This document shows, piece after piece, positions 51,399-60,524 of a DNA stretch of 64,000 nt. Under the pieces are notes generated by a model. It did not search any database. It was not told the origin of the DNA and saw only the letters and a program-made list of their open reading frames with translations. The DNA comes from Oceanicaulis sp. Its GTDB lineage: Bacteria > Pseudomonadota > Alphaproteobacteria > Caulobacterales > Maricaulaceae. A program made the translations under genes and the position numbers. The DNA is taken from the NCBI GenBank assembly GCA_040112665.1, contig CP157796.1, positions 250,813-314,812 on the forward strand. Direction: 5' to 3'. Positions within the stretch are counted from its first letter, which is position 1. Every line of letters starts with the position of its first letter.

Positions 51399-52678
51399 GC
51401 GGTCTCCACCGGCCTGGGTTCGGCCTTCAGGCGCATGCGCGTGATCTGGTTGCGCTTGCGCTCCAGGATCTCGAACTGCACGCCGTGAAAGCGGAAGACC
51501 TGCCCGGCTTCAGGGATGGTCTGCGCCTCGTGGATGACGAGGCCCGCGATCGTCACCGCCTCGTCGTCGGGCAGTTCCCAGTCCAGCGCCCGGTTCACGT
51601 CGCGGATGGGCGTCGCGCCCTCGACCATGACGAAGCCGTCGGGCAGCGGCGCGACGCCGGCCACCGCCACGTCGTGCTCGTCCTCGATGTCGCCCACGAT
51701 CTCCTCGAGAATGTCCTCGAGCGTGATCACGCCCATCAGCCCGCCATACTCGTCGATGACCAGCGCGAAGTGCTCGCGCTTCACCCGGAAGGCGTTGAGC
51801 TGCTCCTGAAGCTCGGTCGTCTCGGGAATGAACCAGGGCTCGCGCTTGATCGCCTCGATGTCGATCTTCGCCGCGTCTCCGCCGGCCTGGTGCAGCGCCC
51901 GGGCGAGGTCGCGCACATGCAGCACGCCGACGATGTTTTCAGGATCGTCCTGGAACAGCGGCAGGCGCGTATGCGGGCTCGTCAGCGCGGTCTCGACGAG
52001 GTCGGCGCGCGACTGGTCGATGTCGAGCATGACCAGGTTCTTCCGGTGCACCATGACGTCGTCCACGGTCAGCTCGCGCAAATCGAGCACGCCGCCGAGC
52101 ATGTCGCGGTCGGTCTTCACCACGCCGCCTTCCTGATGATGCAGGTCGATATGACCGCGGATCTCCTCGTGCGCGCTGAGGACCGGGCCTTCGACATTGG
52201 CGCCGAGCAGACGCAGCGCGAACCGCACGACGAGCTGAACCGCCGCCACGACCGGCGCGAAAATGGTCACGAAAAAGCGCAGCGGCAGCGAGACGACCAG
52301 CGCGAGGCGGTCGGGGTTGGACAGCGCATAGGTCTTGGGCATCACCTCGGCGAAGATGAGCACGAGGAAGGTCATCACCAGCGTGGCGATGGGCACGCCC
52401 GCCTCGCCGAACATCGCCAGGAACACCGCCGCAGCGATGGACGAGGCGAGGATGTTCACCAGGTTGTTGCCCAGAAGAATCGCGCCGATCAGCCGCTCGC
52501 GGTCGGCGATGAGCAGGTTCACCCGCTTGGCGCGGGCGTCCTTCTCCTTTTCCAGCGAGAGCATGCGCGCCTTCGAGGTCGCGGTCAGTGCGGTCTCCGA
52601 GCCGGAGAAAAAGCCCGAAAAGGCCAGAAGGCCCAGCACCGCCAGGGCGGCCCACCCCATCCAGGGTTCGATGGTCAT
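51395..52678 (-). CDS. CorC/HlyC-family (CNNM-type) membrane protein with CBS domains
   Basis: The 427-residue protein has a DUF21 membrane domain of about four spans (residues 10-150, with FSGSETALTATSKAR and GNNLVNILASSIAA), two CBS motifs (near 215-330, including HTRLPLFQDDPENIVGVLHV and FALVIDEYGGLMGVITLEDILEEIVG), and a C-terminal CorC/HlyC transporter-associated domain. Homologues handle Mg2+/Co2+ and belong to the CNNM group. The ATG overlaps the aroB stop (ATGA), so it is the third gene of aroK-aroB-corC. The stop is shared with the MarC gene. Confidence 0.92.
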   Translation of the reverse strand: MTIEPWMGWAALAVLGLLAFSGFFSGSETALTATSKARMLSLEKEKDARAKRVNLLIADRERLIGAILLGNNLVNILASSIAAAVFLAMFGEAGVPIATLVMTFLVLIFAEVMPKTYALSNPDRLALVVSLPLRFFVTIFAPVVAAVQLVVRFALRLLGANVEGPVLSAHEEIRGHIDLHHQEGGVVKTDRDMLGGVLDLRELTVDDVMVHRKNLVMLDIDQSRADLVETALTSPHTRLPLFQDDPENIVGVLHVRDLARALHQAGGDAAKIDIEAIKREPWFIPETTELQEQLNAFRVKREHFALVIDEYGGLMGVITLEDILEEIVGDIEDEHDVAVAGVAPLPDGFVMVEGATPIRDVNRALDWELPDDEAVTIAGLVIHEAQTIPEAGQVFRFHGVQFEILERKRNQITRMRLKAEPRPVETA

Positions 52679-53784
52679 CGCGTGTCGAGGTCCTCGCTCA
52701 GAAATTCAATCAGGTCGCGGTCGTCCGCGCCGGGTGACACATAAGCATCGCCGATCGCTCTGGCGAGGACCAGCGTGATCGCACCGCCTGCGTTTTTCTT
52801 GTCAGAGCGCATACGCTCCACCAGCTTTGCCGCAGTGTAAGGCCCGCCAGTAAGCGCGCGGGCAGAGGAAGGCAGGCCCACCGCCTGCAGATGCGCGCAC
52901 ACCCGCGCCGCAGCGCCGGGCGCGCAGACGCCGGTGCGTTCTGAATAGGCGAAGGCGAGCACCAGCCCCGCGGCGACCGCCTCGCCGTGCACGAGGGCCC
53001 CGGGCGCGGCCTCCGCCTCGAAAGCGTGCGCGAAAGTGTGCCCGAGATTGAGCAGGGCCCTCACGCCGGATTCCCGTTCGTCCTCAGCCACGATGCGCGC
53101 CTTGAAGGCGACTGCGTCGGCGATGGCATCGGTCAGCGCCTCGCCTTCCAGCGCGGCCGGTCCCAGCGCTTCGAGCCGATCGAACAGGGCGGCGTCGTTT
53201 ATAAGGCCCGCCTTGACAATCTCGGCGTAGCCCGCACGCATTTCCCGGTCGGACAGGGTCGCCAGAAACGCAGTGTCCGCTATCACGAGGTCAGGCTGGT
53301 GGAAGGCGCCGACCAGGTTCTTGCCCGCCTTCGTATTGATCGCCGTCTTGCCGCCCACCGAGCTGTCGACCTGGGCCAGCAGCGTGGTGGGGATCTGGAC
53401 AAAGCGCGTGCCGCGTTTGGTGATCGCGCTCGCAAAACCGGCCAGGTCGCCCACCGTGCCCCCGCCGAAGGCGATCAGCGCTTCCCCGCGCTCCATGTTG
53501 GCGTCGAGCAGGCCGTCGACGAGCGTCTGCAGGCCGGTCCAGCTCTTGGCCCCCTCACCGGCTTCGATCTCGAAGATCACAGGCGTGAGCCTGGCCGCGC
53601 CGAGCGCGGCGTTCAGCGCCTCGCCATGCAGCGAAAGCGCAGCCCGGTCTGCTGCGATCAACGCCCGGCCGCGCGGGCAGAGCGCAGCCAGACGGCCCGC
53701 CGAAGCGGTGAGCGCGTCCTCGCCGATCAGGACCTCATAGGAGCGCTCGCCGAGTTCGACGGGAACGGTTCTGATCGCGCTCAC
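52675..53784 (-). CDS. aroB: 3-dehydroquinate synthase
   Basis: AroB cyclises DAHP to 3-dehydroquinate in the shikimate pathway, needing NAD+ and a divalent metal. The 369-residue protein shows the NAD-binding GGGTVGDLAGFAS, the substrate site PTTLLAQVDSSVGGKTAIN, and metal ligands in HGEAVAAG and LLNLGHTFAHAFE. Length is normal. It overlaps aroK upstream and corC downstream by ATGA at both ends, so the three are translationally coupled. A Thr/Ala-rich end shows no anomaly. Confidence 0.96.
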   Translation of the reverse strand: MSAIRTVPVELGERSYEVLIGEDALTASAGRLAALCPRGRALIAADRAALSLHGEALNAALGAARLTPVIFEIEAGEGAKSWTGLQTLVDGLLDANMERGEALIAFGGGTVGDLAGFASAITKRGTRFVQIPTTLLAQVDSSVGGKTAINTKAGKNLVGAFHQPDLVIADTAFLATLSDREMRAGYAEIVKAGLINDAALFDRLEALGPAALEGEALTDAIADAVAFKARIVAEDERESGVRALLNLGHTFAHAFEAEAAPGALVHGEAVAAGLVLAFAYSERTGVCAPGAAARVCAHLQAVGLPSSARALTGGPYTAAKLVERMRSDKKNAGGAITLVLARAIGDAYVSPGADDRDLIEFLSEDLDTR

Positions 53785-54338
53785 GGCGTGCGCTCCTGAA
53801 AGGCGGCGAGCGCGTCCAGAACGCGTTCGACCGTGGTGTCGTGGCTCGACGCATCGCTGTTGATCGCGATGTCGGCTTCGGCGTAGGCGGGTTCGCGAAC
53901 CTTCGCCAAGCGTGTCAGCACGGCCCTGGGATCATCGTTCTCCAGAAGCGGCCGCGCGCCGGGCCGCCGCGCGGTGCGCTCGACCAGCGTATCGACATCC
54001 GCACGCAGCCAGATCGAGACGGCTTCGCGCTTGATCAGGGCGCGCGTATCGGGATCGACGAAGGCGCCGCCGCCCAGCGCGAGCACCATCGGTTCGTTCT
54101 CCTCAATCAGCCGGGCGATCACCTTGCGCTCTCCGTCGCGGAAGGCGGCCTCGCCGAAATCGGCGAAGATTTCGGGCACGGTCCGGCCTGCGGCTTCGGC
54201 CACCGCCTCGTCGGCGTCCGCGAAGCGGCGGCCCAGGCGGGCGGCCAGCCGGCGCCCGATCGTGGTCTTGCCGACGCCCATAAGCCCGACGAGGGCGATC
54301 GTCCGGCCGGGCGCGCTGTGGGAAGGCTTCGCGCTCAT
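53781..54338 (-). CDS. aroK: Shikimate kinase
   Basis: AroK phosphorylates shikimate using ATP. The 185-residue protein has a Walker A motif VGLMGVGKTTIGRRLA (P-loop 18-26), the shikimate-binding DADEAV, FGEAAFRDGERKV and LGGGAFVD. The start MSAKPSHSAP at 54338 is preferred; the frame is open far upstream but that part is low-complexity and overlaps another gene. It is the first gene of the aroK-aroB-corC operon and divergent from the xerD operon, a conserved arrangement in alphaproteobacteria. Confidence 0.94.
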   Translation of the reverse strand: MSAKPSHSAPGRTIALVGLMGVGKTTIGRRLAARLGRRFADADEAVAEAAGRTVPEIFADFGEAAFRDGERKVIARLIEENEPMVLALGGGAFVDPDTRALIKREAVSIWLRADVDTLVERTARRPGARPLLENDDPRAVLTRLAKVREPAYAEADIAINSDASSHDTTVERVLDALAAFQERTP

Positions 54339-54470
54339 GGTCGTGCGAGCTATAAGCCATCGCGGCTCTGAGGGGCAATCTCGCGCGTTAAGGCCCTTCG
54401 GCGTCTGGAAAACGCCGCATTCGCCTGCTTTAGTCTGGCCGTCCGGCTGCGTTTCGAGGGATGGAGTGAC

Positions 54471-54617
54471 ATGAGAGGGTTCCTGATCGGGCTCGTGGTG
54501 CTGGTGCTGGTGTTCGGCGGCGGCTTCGCGGCGCTCGTCTTCATGGCGGATGCGGGCGCGCCCGAGCCGTCGGAAATCCGGATCGAGGTGAGCGATGCGC
54601 TTCGCGGCGACGGCTAG
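54471..54617 (+). CDS. 48-residue single-span membrane protein at the head of the xerD operon
   Basis: The short protein reads MRGFLIGLVVLVLVFGGGFA, then ALVFMADAGAPEPSEIRIEV and a short polar end. One membrane helix is followed by a small extracytoplasmic or cytoplasmic tail. GGAGTGAC lies directly before the ATG, a strong ribosome-binding site. Its 3' end overlaps the start of the next gene by 23 bases, so translation is linked. No family is recognised. Position first in the operon with xerD and divergent from aroK suggests it is a real, expressed gene. Confidence 0.65.
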   Translation: MRGFLIGLVVLVLVFGGGFAALVFMADAGAPEPSEIRIEVSDALRGDG

Positions 54618-56226
54618 CGCGCTTGCAGGCCTGGCGCTGGCGATCGCCGCGCCAGCCGCAGCGCAAACTGATATCGAGGTCACCGAGCTGGGCGCAGTCG
54701 ATCCGTTCGAGGTCGACGCGGGCGGCTCGCTGCCTGACACCGTCTGGTCGTCCGGCGCGGCCGAGTCGCTGCGCGCCGTTCTGGGGACCCTGCCCGACAG
54801 CCGGTCGGCGGGCTGGCGCGACGCAGCCGCGGCGCGGCTGGCGCTCGACGCGCTGCTGTCCGGCGGCGATCCGCCCGAAGGCGCGCGCGGGGCCCACGAC
54901 CTCGCCGCCATGCGGGCGGGCCGCGCGCTCGCTGCAGGCCGGGCCGAAACCGTTCAGCGCCTCCTTATGCGGACGCCGAATCTGGAAAACAGCGCACTGC
55001 TTTCGCGCCTGTTCGCCGAGACGAGTTTCGCCACGGGCCGCACCGCAGAGGCCTGCCGCACCGCAGACGCGCTCATCGAGGGCCGCGACGCGCCCTACTG
55101 GCTGCGCGCGCGGGCGGCGTGCCTGGCCTTCAACGGCTCCATTCCGGCTGCCGAGCTCACCGCCGAGCTCGCCCGCGCCCAGGCGCCGAACCCTGAATTC
55201 GACGCGCTGTTCGACGCCCTGACGCTGGACACCGGCCTGCCCGAAGACGTCCGGCCGGTCTCCGGCCTGCAGCTCGCGCTCGCGGTGGCGATCGCGCCGG
55301 ACACCCGCATCGAAGCGGGCGAGGCCGCGCCGGGCTGGCTCAAGCGTGCGACCGAGCGCACCGGCCCGCCCTTCACCTTGCCTGAAACCCTGCCCGAAGC
55401 GCTCGAAGCGGCGGTGCAGCTCGAGGGCGCGGAGCGTGAAGCTGCGCTGGGCGCGCTGATCCAGCAGGATCTCGACCGGGTCATCGCCGCCGAGGCGCTG
55501 GCGATCCGGCTTGAAGACGCGGCCGCCGCCGACGAGTTCGTCGAAGCCGCCCTCGCCTACGGGCCGGAGGTCGCCCGTCTGCCGATCACGGCGGACACGC
55601 TGGCGCACGGTCCGGCCTTCGTTCTCGCCGCTCTGGCCGCCGACGACGTCGTGGCCGCCGAAGCCTGGCGCGAAGCGCTGATGGACGGCCCGCCGCGCGA
55701 GGCCGAGCCTGCGCCCGCGCTGCAGCCGGCGACGGTGGACGGCCCGGCGGACATGACCGCGCCCCCGGCGAGCTCGGCCGATCTGGTCGAAGCGCCTGAA
55801 TGGACCCCGCCGCCCGCGCGGACGATGGTGGCGATCGACTTCGCCTCGGCCGTCGCCAGCGGTCGGATAGAAACCGACGCCTTCGCCGCGCTGCTCGCCG
55901 CGCGCATCGAGGGCGCGACGCCGAAACGCCTGTGTCAGGCTGCGGGGCTGGTCGCGCTCGGCGCCGACGACGGCGGCGAATTGCGCGCCGCGATGGCCGG
56001 GCTGAAGCGCGACGCGGACGCCTCCGCGCCGCTGCTGGCGCCGGCGCTTCTGGCCGCAGCCGGCGGGGCGCTGGGCGAGACCCAGCTGCTCGCCGCCCGG
56101 CTCGTCGATCTCGCGCCGGACAACAGCGAAGCGTGCGCAGGCGCGGCCTTCGCGCTCGACCGGGCGGGGCTTCGCACCCAGGCGCTGCGGCTCATCCTGG
56201 AGCAGGTGATCGAGGAGGCGGCGTGA
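54595..56226 (+). CDS. Exported Ala-rich helical-repeat protein of unknown function
   Basis: The 543-residue protein has a signal peptide (MRFAATASALAGLALAIAAP, cleavage after AAAQ near residue 24). The mature chain is Ala/Glu/Leu-rich and helical, with repeated ALxAL/AAExL patterns that suggest TPR- or HEAT-like repeats. A Pro-rich segment (near 375-405) divides it in two. Four scattered cysteines are present. No catalytic motif is seen. It starts inside the 48-codon gene and overlaps xerD by GTGA, so the three are coupled. Location would be the periplasm. Relationship to chromosome-dimer resolution is not obvious. Confidence 0.8.
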   Translation: MRFAATASALAGLALAIAAPAAAQTDIEVTELGAVDPFEVDAGGSLPDTVWSSGAAESLRAVLGTLPDSRSAGWRDAAAARLALDALLSGGDPPEGARGAHDLAAMRAGRALAAGRAETVQRLLMRTPNLENSALLSRLFAETSFATGRTAEACRTADALIEGRDAPYWLRARAACLAFNGSIPAAELTAELARAQAPNPEFDALFDALTLDTGLPEDVRPVSGLQLALAVAIAPDTRIEAGEAAPGWLKRATERTGPPFTLPETLPEALEAAVQLEGAEREAALGALIQQDLDRVIAAEALAIRLEDAAAADEFVEAALAYGPEVARLPITADTLAHGPAFVLAALAADDVVAAEAWREALMDGPPREAEPAPALQPATVDGPADMTAPPASSADLVEAPEWTPPPARTMVAIDFASAVASGRIETDAFAALLAARIEGATPKRLCQAAGLVALGADDGGELRAAMAGLKRDADASAPLLAPALLAAAGGALGETQLLAARLVDLAPDNSEACAGAAFALDRAGLRTQALRLILEQVIEEAA

Positions 56227-57149
56227 GCGCACGCGCGATCGCGCTGTTTCTCGACATGATGGCCGCCGAGCGTGGCGCGGCGCGCAACACGCTCGAGGCC
56301 TATCGCCGCGATCTCGACGATGTCAGCGACCGCCTCGCGCGCGACGGCGCCGCGCTCGACACCGCACAGACCCGCGATCTCGAAGCGGTGCTGGGCTCGA
56401 TCGCCAAGGACGGGCTGAGCCCGGCGACGAGCGCGCGCCGTCTGTCGGCGATCAAGCGCTTCTACCGCTTCCTCCTGAAGGAAGGCCTGCGGCCCGACGA
56501 TCCCGCCGCCGGGCTGACCGCGCCGAAAAAACCGCGTCCGCTTCCGAAAGTGCTGAGCGAGGCGGAGGTCGACTCGCTCTTCCTCGCCGCCGAGGCCCGG
56601 CAGGACGCCGCCGGATTGCGGGCGCGGGCGCTGCTGGAGACGCTCTATGCGGGCGGGCTGCGCGTCAGCGAGCTGGTCACCCTGCCCCTCTCAGCCGTGG
56701 CGCGCGCAGAGCGGGTACTGATGGTCACCGGCAAGGGCGGCAAGGAGCGGCTCGTCCCGCTGACTGAGCCGGCGGTGGAGGCGATCGCCGCCTATCGCGC
56801 CGTGCGCGGCGAGCATCTGCCCGGCGAGGCCGCGCCGTCCCGCAGAACGGCCGAGCGCTATCTTTTCCCGTCCCGGACGGCGAAAGAGGGCCACCTCACC
56901 CGCGAGCGTTTCGCGCAGATCCTGAAGGATCTCGCGCTGGCCGCCGGGCTCGACCCCGATCGGGTGAGCCCGCACGTGCTGCGCCACGCCTTCGCGACCC
57001 ATCTTCTGGCCAACGGCGCCGATCTCAGAAGCGTGCAGACCCTGCTGGGCCACGCCGACGTTTCGACGACCCAGATCTACACCCGTGTGCTGGAGGAGCG
57101 GCTGACCGCGCTGATGCGCGACGCGCACCCGTTGTCGCGGAAGGACTAG
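56223..57149 (+). CDS. xerD: Tyrosine recombinase XerD
   Basis: XerD with XerC resolves chromosome dimers at dif and is activated by FtsK. The 308-residue protein has the SAM-like N-terminal domain and all catalytic residues: R147 in LYAGGLRVSEL, K171, H251-x-x-R254 in HVLRHAFATHLL, H277 in LLGHADV, and the nucleophile Y286 in TTQIYTRV. The start is a GTG at 56223 overlapping the previous stop (GTGA). No dif site is seen beside it. Its stop shares CTAG with rodZ. It is housekeeping rather than phage-derived. Confidence 0.94.
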   Translation: MSARAIALFLDMMAAERGAARNTLEAYRRDLDDVSDRLARDGAALDTAQTRDLEAVLGSIAKDGLSPATSARRLSAIKRFYRFLLKEGLRPDDPAAGLTAPKKPRPLPKVLSEAEVDSLFLAAEARQDAAGLRARALLETLYAGGLRVSELVTLPLSAVARAERVLMVTGKGGKERLVPLTEPAVEAIAAYRAVRGEHLPGEAAPSRRTAERYLFPSRTAKEGHLTRERFAQILKDLALAAGLDPDRVSPHVLRHAFATHLLANGADLRSVQTLLGHADVSTTQIYTRVLEERLTALMRDAHPLSRKD

Positions 57150-58039
57150 CCTTCGGCCGCTTCGCTCTCGGCGCGCGCTTCGCGCAGAGCGGCGATGACG
57201 AATTCGGCGGCCGACACGCCGTCCACCGCCTCGCCGCTTTCACCCAGCGCGCCCAGAGGGCGGCCGCCGGCGCGAACGAGGACCGACCCGGCGTCCGATG
57301 TCGACAGGGTCAGGCCCGGCTCGTCAGGCGCGCGATAGACCTCGCCGGGTTCGAGATCGCGCGCCACCAGGATGCGGCCCGACGCGTCGCGGACTTCGAG
57401 ATAGACCGGCCCGGCCGCTTCGAGCACCAGGGCGCGCGCATTGACCGGATCGGGCAGGCCGGTCCAGATCGCGTCAGGGCGCGGGGCGGGGCGTTCATTG
57501 ACCGCCACGAGCGGGGTCCGGCTCGCCAGAAGCGTATCCATCGGGCTCGAGGCGGCTTCGAAAGCTTCGTTGCGCGAGACGTAATTGCCGTACCAGGCGG
57601 CCGCGGCGATAACGCCGCCCAGGATCAGCACCGCGCCGACGACGCCGCGCGGCAACTTGATCTCGCGGCGCTCCTGCGGGCTGGTCGGGGTGGCCCGGCC
57701 CGCGTCGACATCGAGCTCGGCCTTGAACTGGTCGATGCAGGCGCCCGCGTCGAGCCCCAGAAAGCTCGCATAGGTTCTGAGATAGCCCACAGCATAGGCG
57801 CGCGAAGGCAGCGCGCGGCGGTCCATGCTTTCAAGGCCTTCAAGATAATCGCGCTTGATGCGGGTGCGCGCCGACGCGGAATCCAGCGTGTAGCCGGCCC
57901 GGGTGCGCGCCTTCTTCAGCCGCTCGCCCAGCGACAGGTCCAGCTCCTCGGCTTCACCCGCGCCGTCTTCGTCGAACACCGCGTCGACGGGCACGTAGGC
58001 GTCGTCCGACGCCGAGAAGTCGGGATTGCTGCTGCTCAT
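57146..58039 (-). CDS. rodZ: RodZ-like cytoskeletal protein (HTH, TM, DUF4115)
   Basis: The 297-residue protein has an acidic head, a helix-turn-helix domain (residues about 36-105, with LGERLKKARTRAGYTLDSAS and RDYLEGLESMDRRALP), one membrane span (about 131-152, PRGVVGAVLILGGVIAAAAW) and a periplasmic DUF4115-type beta domain (ALVLEAAGPVYLEVRDASG). This is RodZ architecture. RodZ links MreB filaments to the elongation machinery. It is downstream of ptsP on the same strand with 75 bp between. Confidence 0.88.
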   Translation of the reverse strand: MSSSNPDFSASDDAYVPVDAVFDEDGAGEAEELDLSLGERLKKARTRAGYTLDSASARTRIKRDYLEGLESMDRRALPSRAYAVGYLRTYASFLGLDAGACIDQFKAELDVDAGRATPTSPQERREIKLPRGVVGAVLILGGVIAAAAWYGNYVSRNEAFEAASSPMDTLLASRTPLVAVNERPAPRPDAIWTGLPDPVNARALVLEAAGPVYLEVRDASGRILVARDLEPGEVYRAPDEPGLTLSTSDAGSVLVRAGGRPLGALGESGEAVDGVSAAEFVIAALREARAESEAAEG

Positions 58040-58074
58040 CCGGCTGATCCGGCGCCCCTGGGGGCGCTCCCTGA

Positions 58075-58104
58075 TTGCGGTGTGGCCTCAACGCCGCACC
58101 GCAA
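58075..58104 (-). terminator. Hairpin between ptsP and rodZ
   Basis: TTGCGGTG (58075-58082) pairs with CACCGCAA (58097-58104), extended inside by GGC/GCC, 11 bp past the ptsP stop. A second stem, GCGCCCC/GGGGCGC, lies at 58052-58067. Neither has a U tract; partial termination or mRNA processing is possible. Confidence 0.4.
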
Positions 58105-58114
58105 CATCATTCAA

Positions 58115-60430
58115 TCAAATGGTTCTGATTTTATCAACACATTCGGGCGGCAAACCGACCTCTTCCCCGGCCTGTTGCAGCCTTTCGCGCAGCGGCGGCC
58201 CCTCCGGCGGGTCGCCGGCGGCCATTTCCCGCTCCAGCACGCGCGCGAGCTTGCTCACGTCGCAGCCCGACAGCGCGCGTTTGACCGGCCCGATCAGACC
58301 CGCCGCCATCGAGAGCGTCCGGAAACCCAGCGCGGCGAGCACGCAGGCTTCCAGCGGCCGGCCGGCCAGCTCGCCGCAGACATTGATGGGCTTGCCGTGC
58401 CGGTCGCAGGATTCACGGATCGATTTCAGCAGCTTCAGCGCCGGCACGCTGACCGGGTCGTAGCGCTCTGCGACCCGCGGGTTCATCCGGTCCGCGGCGA
58501 AGAAATACTGCATCAGATCGTTCGCCCCCAGCGAGACGAAGTCCGCCATTTCAAGGCACGCATCGGGGCTGAACGCGATCGCCGGGGTCTCCAGCATGAA
58601 GCCCAGCCGCACCTTGCGCGGCGAGCCGTGCCCGTGCCGGACGGCGTGCTCGACCTCGTGGGCGAGCATGGTCTTCACCTCGGCGAGTTCGGCGGGATCG
58701 GCAATCATCGGCACCAGGATGTCGAGATCGCGGTCCTTGCCCGCCCGGACGAGCGCGCGCAGCTGGTATCTCAGCAGCCCCGGCCGGTCGAGGCCCATGC
58801 GGACCGCCCGCCAGCCCAGCGCCGGGTTCGGCTCGCGCAGCGAGGGCGTGTAGGGCGTGACCTTGTCGCCGCCGAGATCGAGGGTCCTGAACACGACCGG
58901 CTTTTCGCCCGCCGCGTCGAACACCGCGCGGTAGAGCTCGCACTGGGCTTCGAGCCGCGGCAGGGTGTCGGACACCATGAACTGGAACTCGGTGCGGAAC
59001 AGGCCCACGCCCTCCGCCCCGCTGTCTTCGAGACGCGACAGCTCGACCAAGAGGCCCGCATTCATGCACAGCGTCATCCGCTCGCCGTCCTTCGTGACGG
59101 CCGGCTGGTCGCGCAGATCGGCGTAGGCGCGGCGGCGCGCGGCCAGGCTTTCGATCCGCTCCTCATAGGCTTCCGCCACGTCCGCCGAGGGCCGGGCGTG
59201 CAGAAGCCCGAACTCGGCGTCCAGGATCAGCGGGTCGCCGTCCTCGATCCGGTCGAGCGCGCCTTCCACCCGGCCGACCATGGGCAGGCCCAGCGCCTTG
59301 GCGACGATCGCCGCATGGCTGGTCGAGCTGCCCTCTTCCAGCGCGATGCCGGCAAGGCGCGAGCGGTCGAAATCGAGAAGCTCGGCGGGTCCGACCGAAC
59401 GGGCGACCAGGATCGCGTTCTCCGGCAATTGCTGATCGCCGGCGTCTTCGGACCGGGCGAGGTGGCGCAGGAGCCGGTTGGCGAGGTCTTCGAGGTCGTG
59501 CAGCCGCTCGCGGAAATGCAGATCGCGCGCTTTCATCAGCCGCGCGCGATGCTCGTTCCTCACCCGCTCGACGGCGGCTTCGGCGGTGAGACCGGCCTTG
59601 ACCGCCTCACGCAGCTGGTCGAGCCAGCCGCGGTCATGAGCGAACATGCGATAGGCTTCGAGCACTTCGCGCGAGGGCGTGCCGATCGGCACCCGGCCTG
59701 AATCCAGAAGCGAGTCGATCGAACGGCGCAGGCGCGTCACCGCGTCTTCGAGCCGGCGCGCCTCGGTCTCGGCGTCCTCGGCGACCATGCGCGTGGCGCG
59801 GACATGAGGCTCGTGCTTGACCGCCACGCCGCGCGCGAGCCCCGGCGACAGCGCCAGGCCCTGAAAGCGCTCGGGCTTGGACAGGCGCAGCTCCAGCCCG
59901 GAGAACGCTTCGGCGCCCACCAGATCGCCCGAGACGACGATCTCGGCGAGCAGCATGGCGACGGTCTGAAGCGTCTCGATCTCTTCTTCGGTGGTCGGCC
60001 GCACGGCCTTGGTCTGGGCGGTCAGGACCCCGATCAGGCGGCCCCCGCGCAGGATCGGCACGCCGACAAAGCTCTTGAACGGTTCTTCGCCGGTTTCGGG
60101 CCGGAAGGAGAAGTCGGGATGGCTCGGCGCGTCTTCCGCCGAAAACGGCCGCGCGCGCCGCGCCACCAGGCCCACCAGGCCCTCGCCGGGGCGCAGCCGG
60201 GTCTGGTGCACGGCTTCGGCCTTAAGACCGTGGGTGGCGCTCAGCTCCAGCGCGCCGGAGGGCCGCACGAGATAGATCGAGCAGACGTCCGAGCCGGTCT
60301 CCTCGGCGATGATGTCGGTGAGGCGGTCCAGACGCTTCTGCGCGTCTTCCTGAAGCGCCATGAGATCGCGGATGCGCGCCAGGAGACGTCGCGGTCCGCG
60401 CACGGCGGGAGACAGGGCGTCCGGCGTCAT
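58115..60430 (-). CDS. ptsP: PEP-protein phosphotransferase PtsP (nitrogen PTS enzyme I, GAF-linked)
   Basis: PtsP starts the nitrogen-related phosphotransfer chain (EI-Ntr, NPr, EIIA-Ntr), taking phosphate from PEP. The 771-residue protein has an N-terminal GAF domain (residues about 25-165, with VCSIYLVRPSGALELSATHG) that can sense small molecules such as glutamine. The enzyme I domains follow: the phospho-histidine near residue 371 in EGSSTSHAAIVAKALG, GLFRTEFQFM, and the PEP-binding MIADPAELAE and CGELAGRP. The ATG at 60430 gives MTPDALSP. It lies 94 bp downstream of lysC, the usual alphaproteobacterial order. Confidence 0.94.
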   Translation of the reverse strand: MTPDALSPAVRGPRRLLARIRDLMALQEDAQKRLDRLTDIIAEETGSDVCSIYLVRPSGALELSATHGLKAEAVHQTRLRPGEGLVGLVARRARPFSAEDAPSHPDFSFRPETGEEPFKSFVGVPILRGGRLIGVLTAQTKAVRPTTEEEIETLQTVAMLLAEIVVSGDLVGAEAFSGLELRLSKPERFQGLALSPGLARGVAVKHEPHVRATRMVAEDAETEARRLEDAVTRLRRSIDSLLDSGRVPIGTPSREVLEAYRMFAHDRGWLDQLREAVKAGLTAEAAVERVRNEHRARLMKARDLHFRERLHDLEDLANRLLRHLARSEDAGDQQLPENAILVARSVGPAELLDFDRSRLAGIALEEGSSTSHAAIVAKALGLPMVGRVEGALDRIEDGDPLILDAEFGLLHARPSADVAEAYEERIESLAARRRAYADLRDQPAVTKDGERMTLCMNAGLLVELSRLEDSGAEGVGLFRTEFQFMVSDTLPRLEAQCELYRAVFDAAGEKPVVFRTLDLGGDKVTPYTPSLREPNPALGWRAVRMGLDRPGLLRYQLRALVRAGKDRDLDILVPMIADPAELAEVKTMLAHEVEHAVRHGHGSPRKVRLGFMLETPAIAFSPDACLEMADFVSLGANDLMQYFFAADRMNPRVAERYDPVSVPALKLLKSIRESCDRHGKPINVCGELAGRPLEACVLAALGFRTLSMAAGLIGPVKRALSGCDVSKLARVLEREMAAGDPPEGPPLRERLQQAGEEVGLPPECVDKIRTI

Positions 60431-60524
60431 CGTGTCGTCAGCTCTCGTCTGCTTGCTGCAGCCGCTGCGCAGGGGGGCGGTCACGCGGCGAAGGATTGAA
60501 AAGGCACGCGGAGGGGCTGGCGCG

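Noticed and set aside
56223..57149. Phage or island integrase
   Set aside because: Sequence and position divergent from aroK fit housekeeping XerD; there are no att repeats, tRNA or phage genes.
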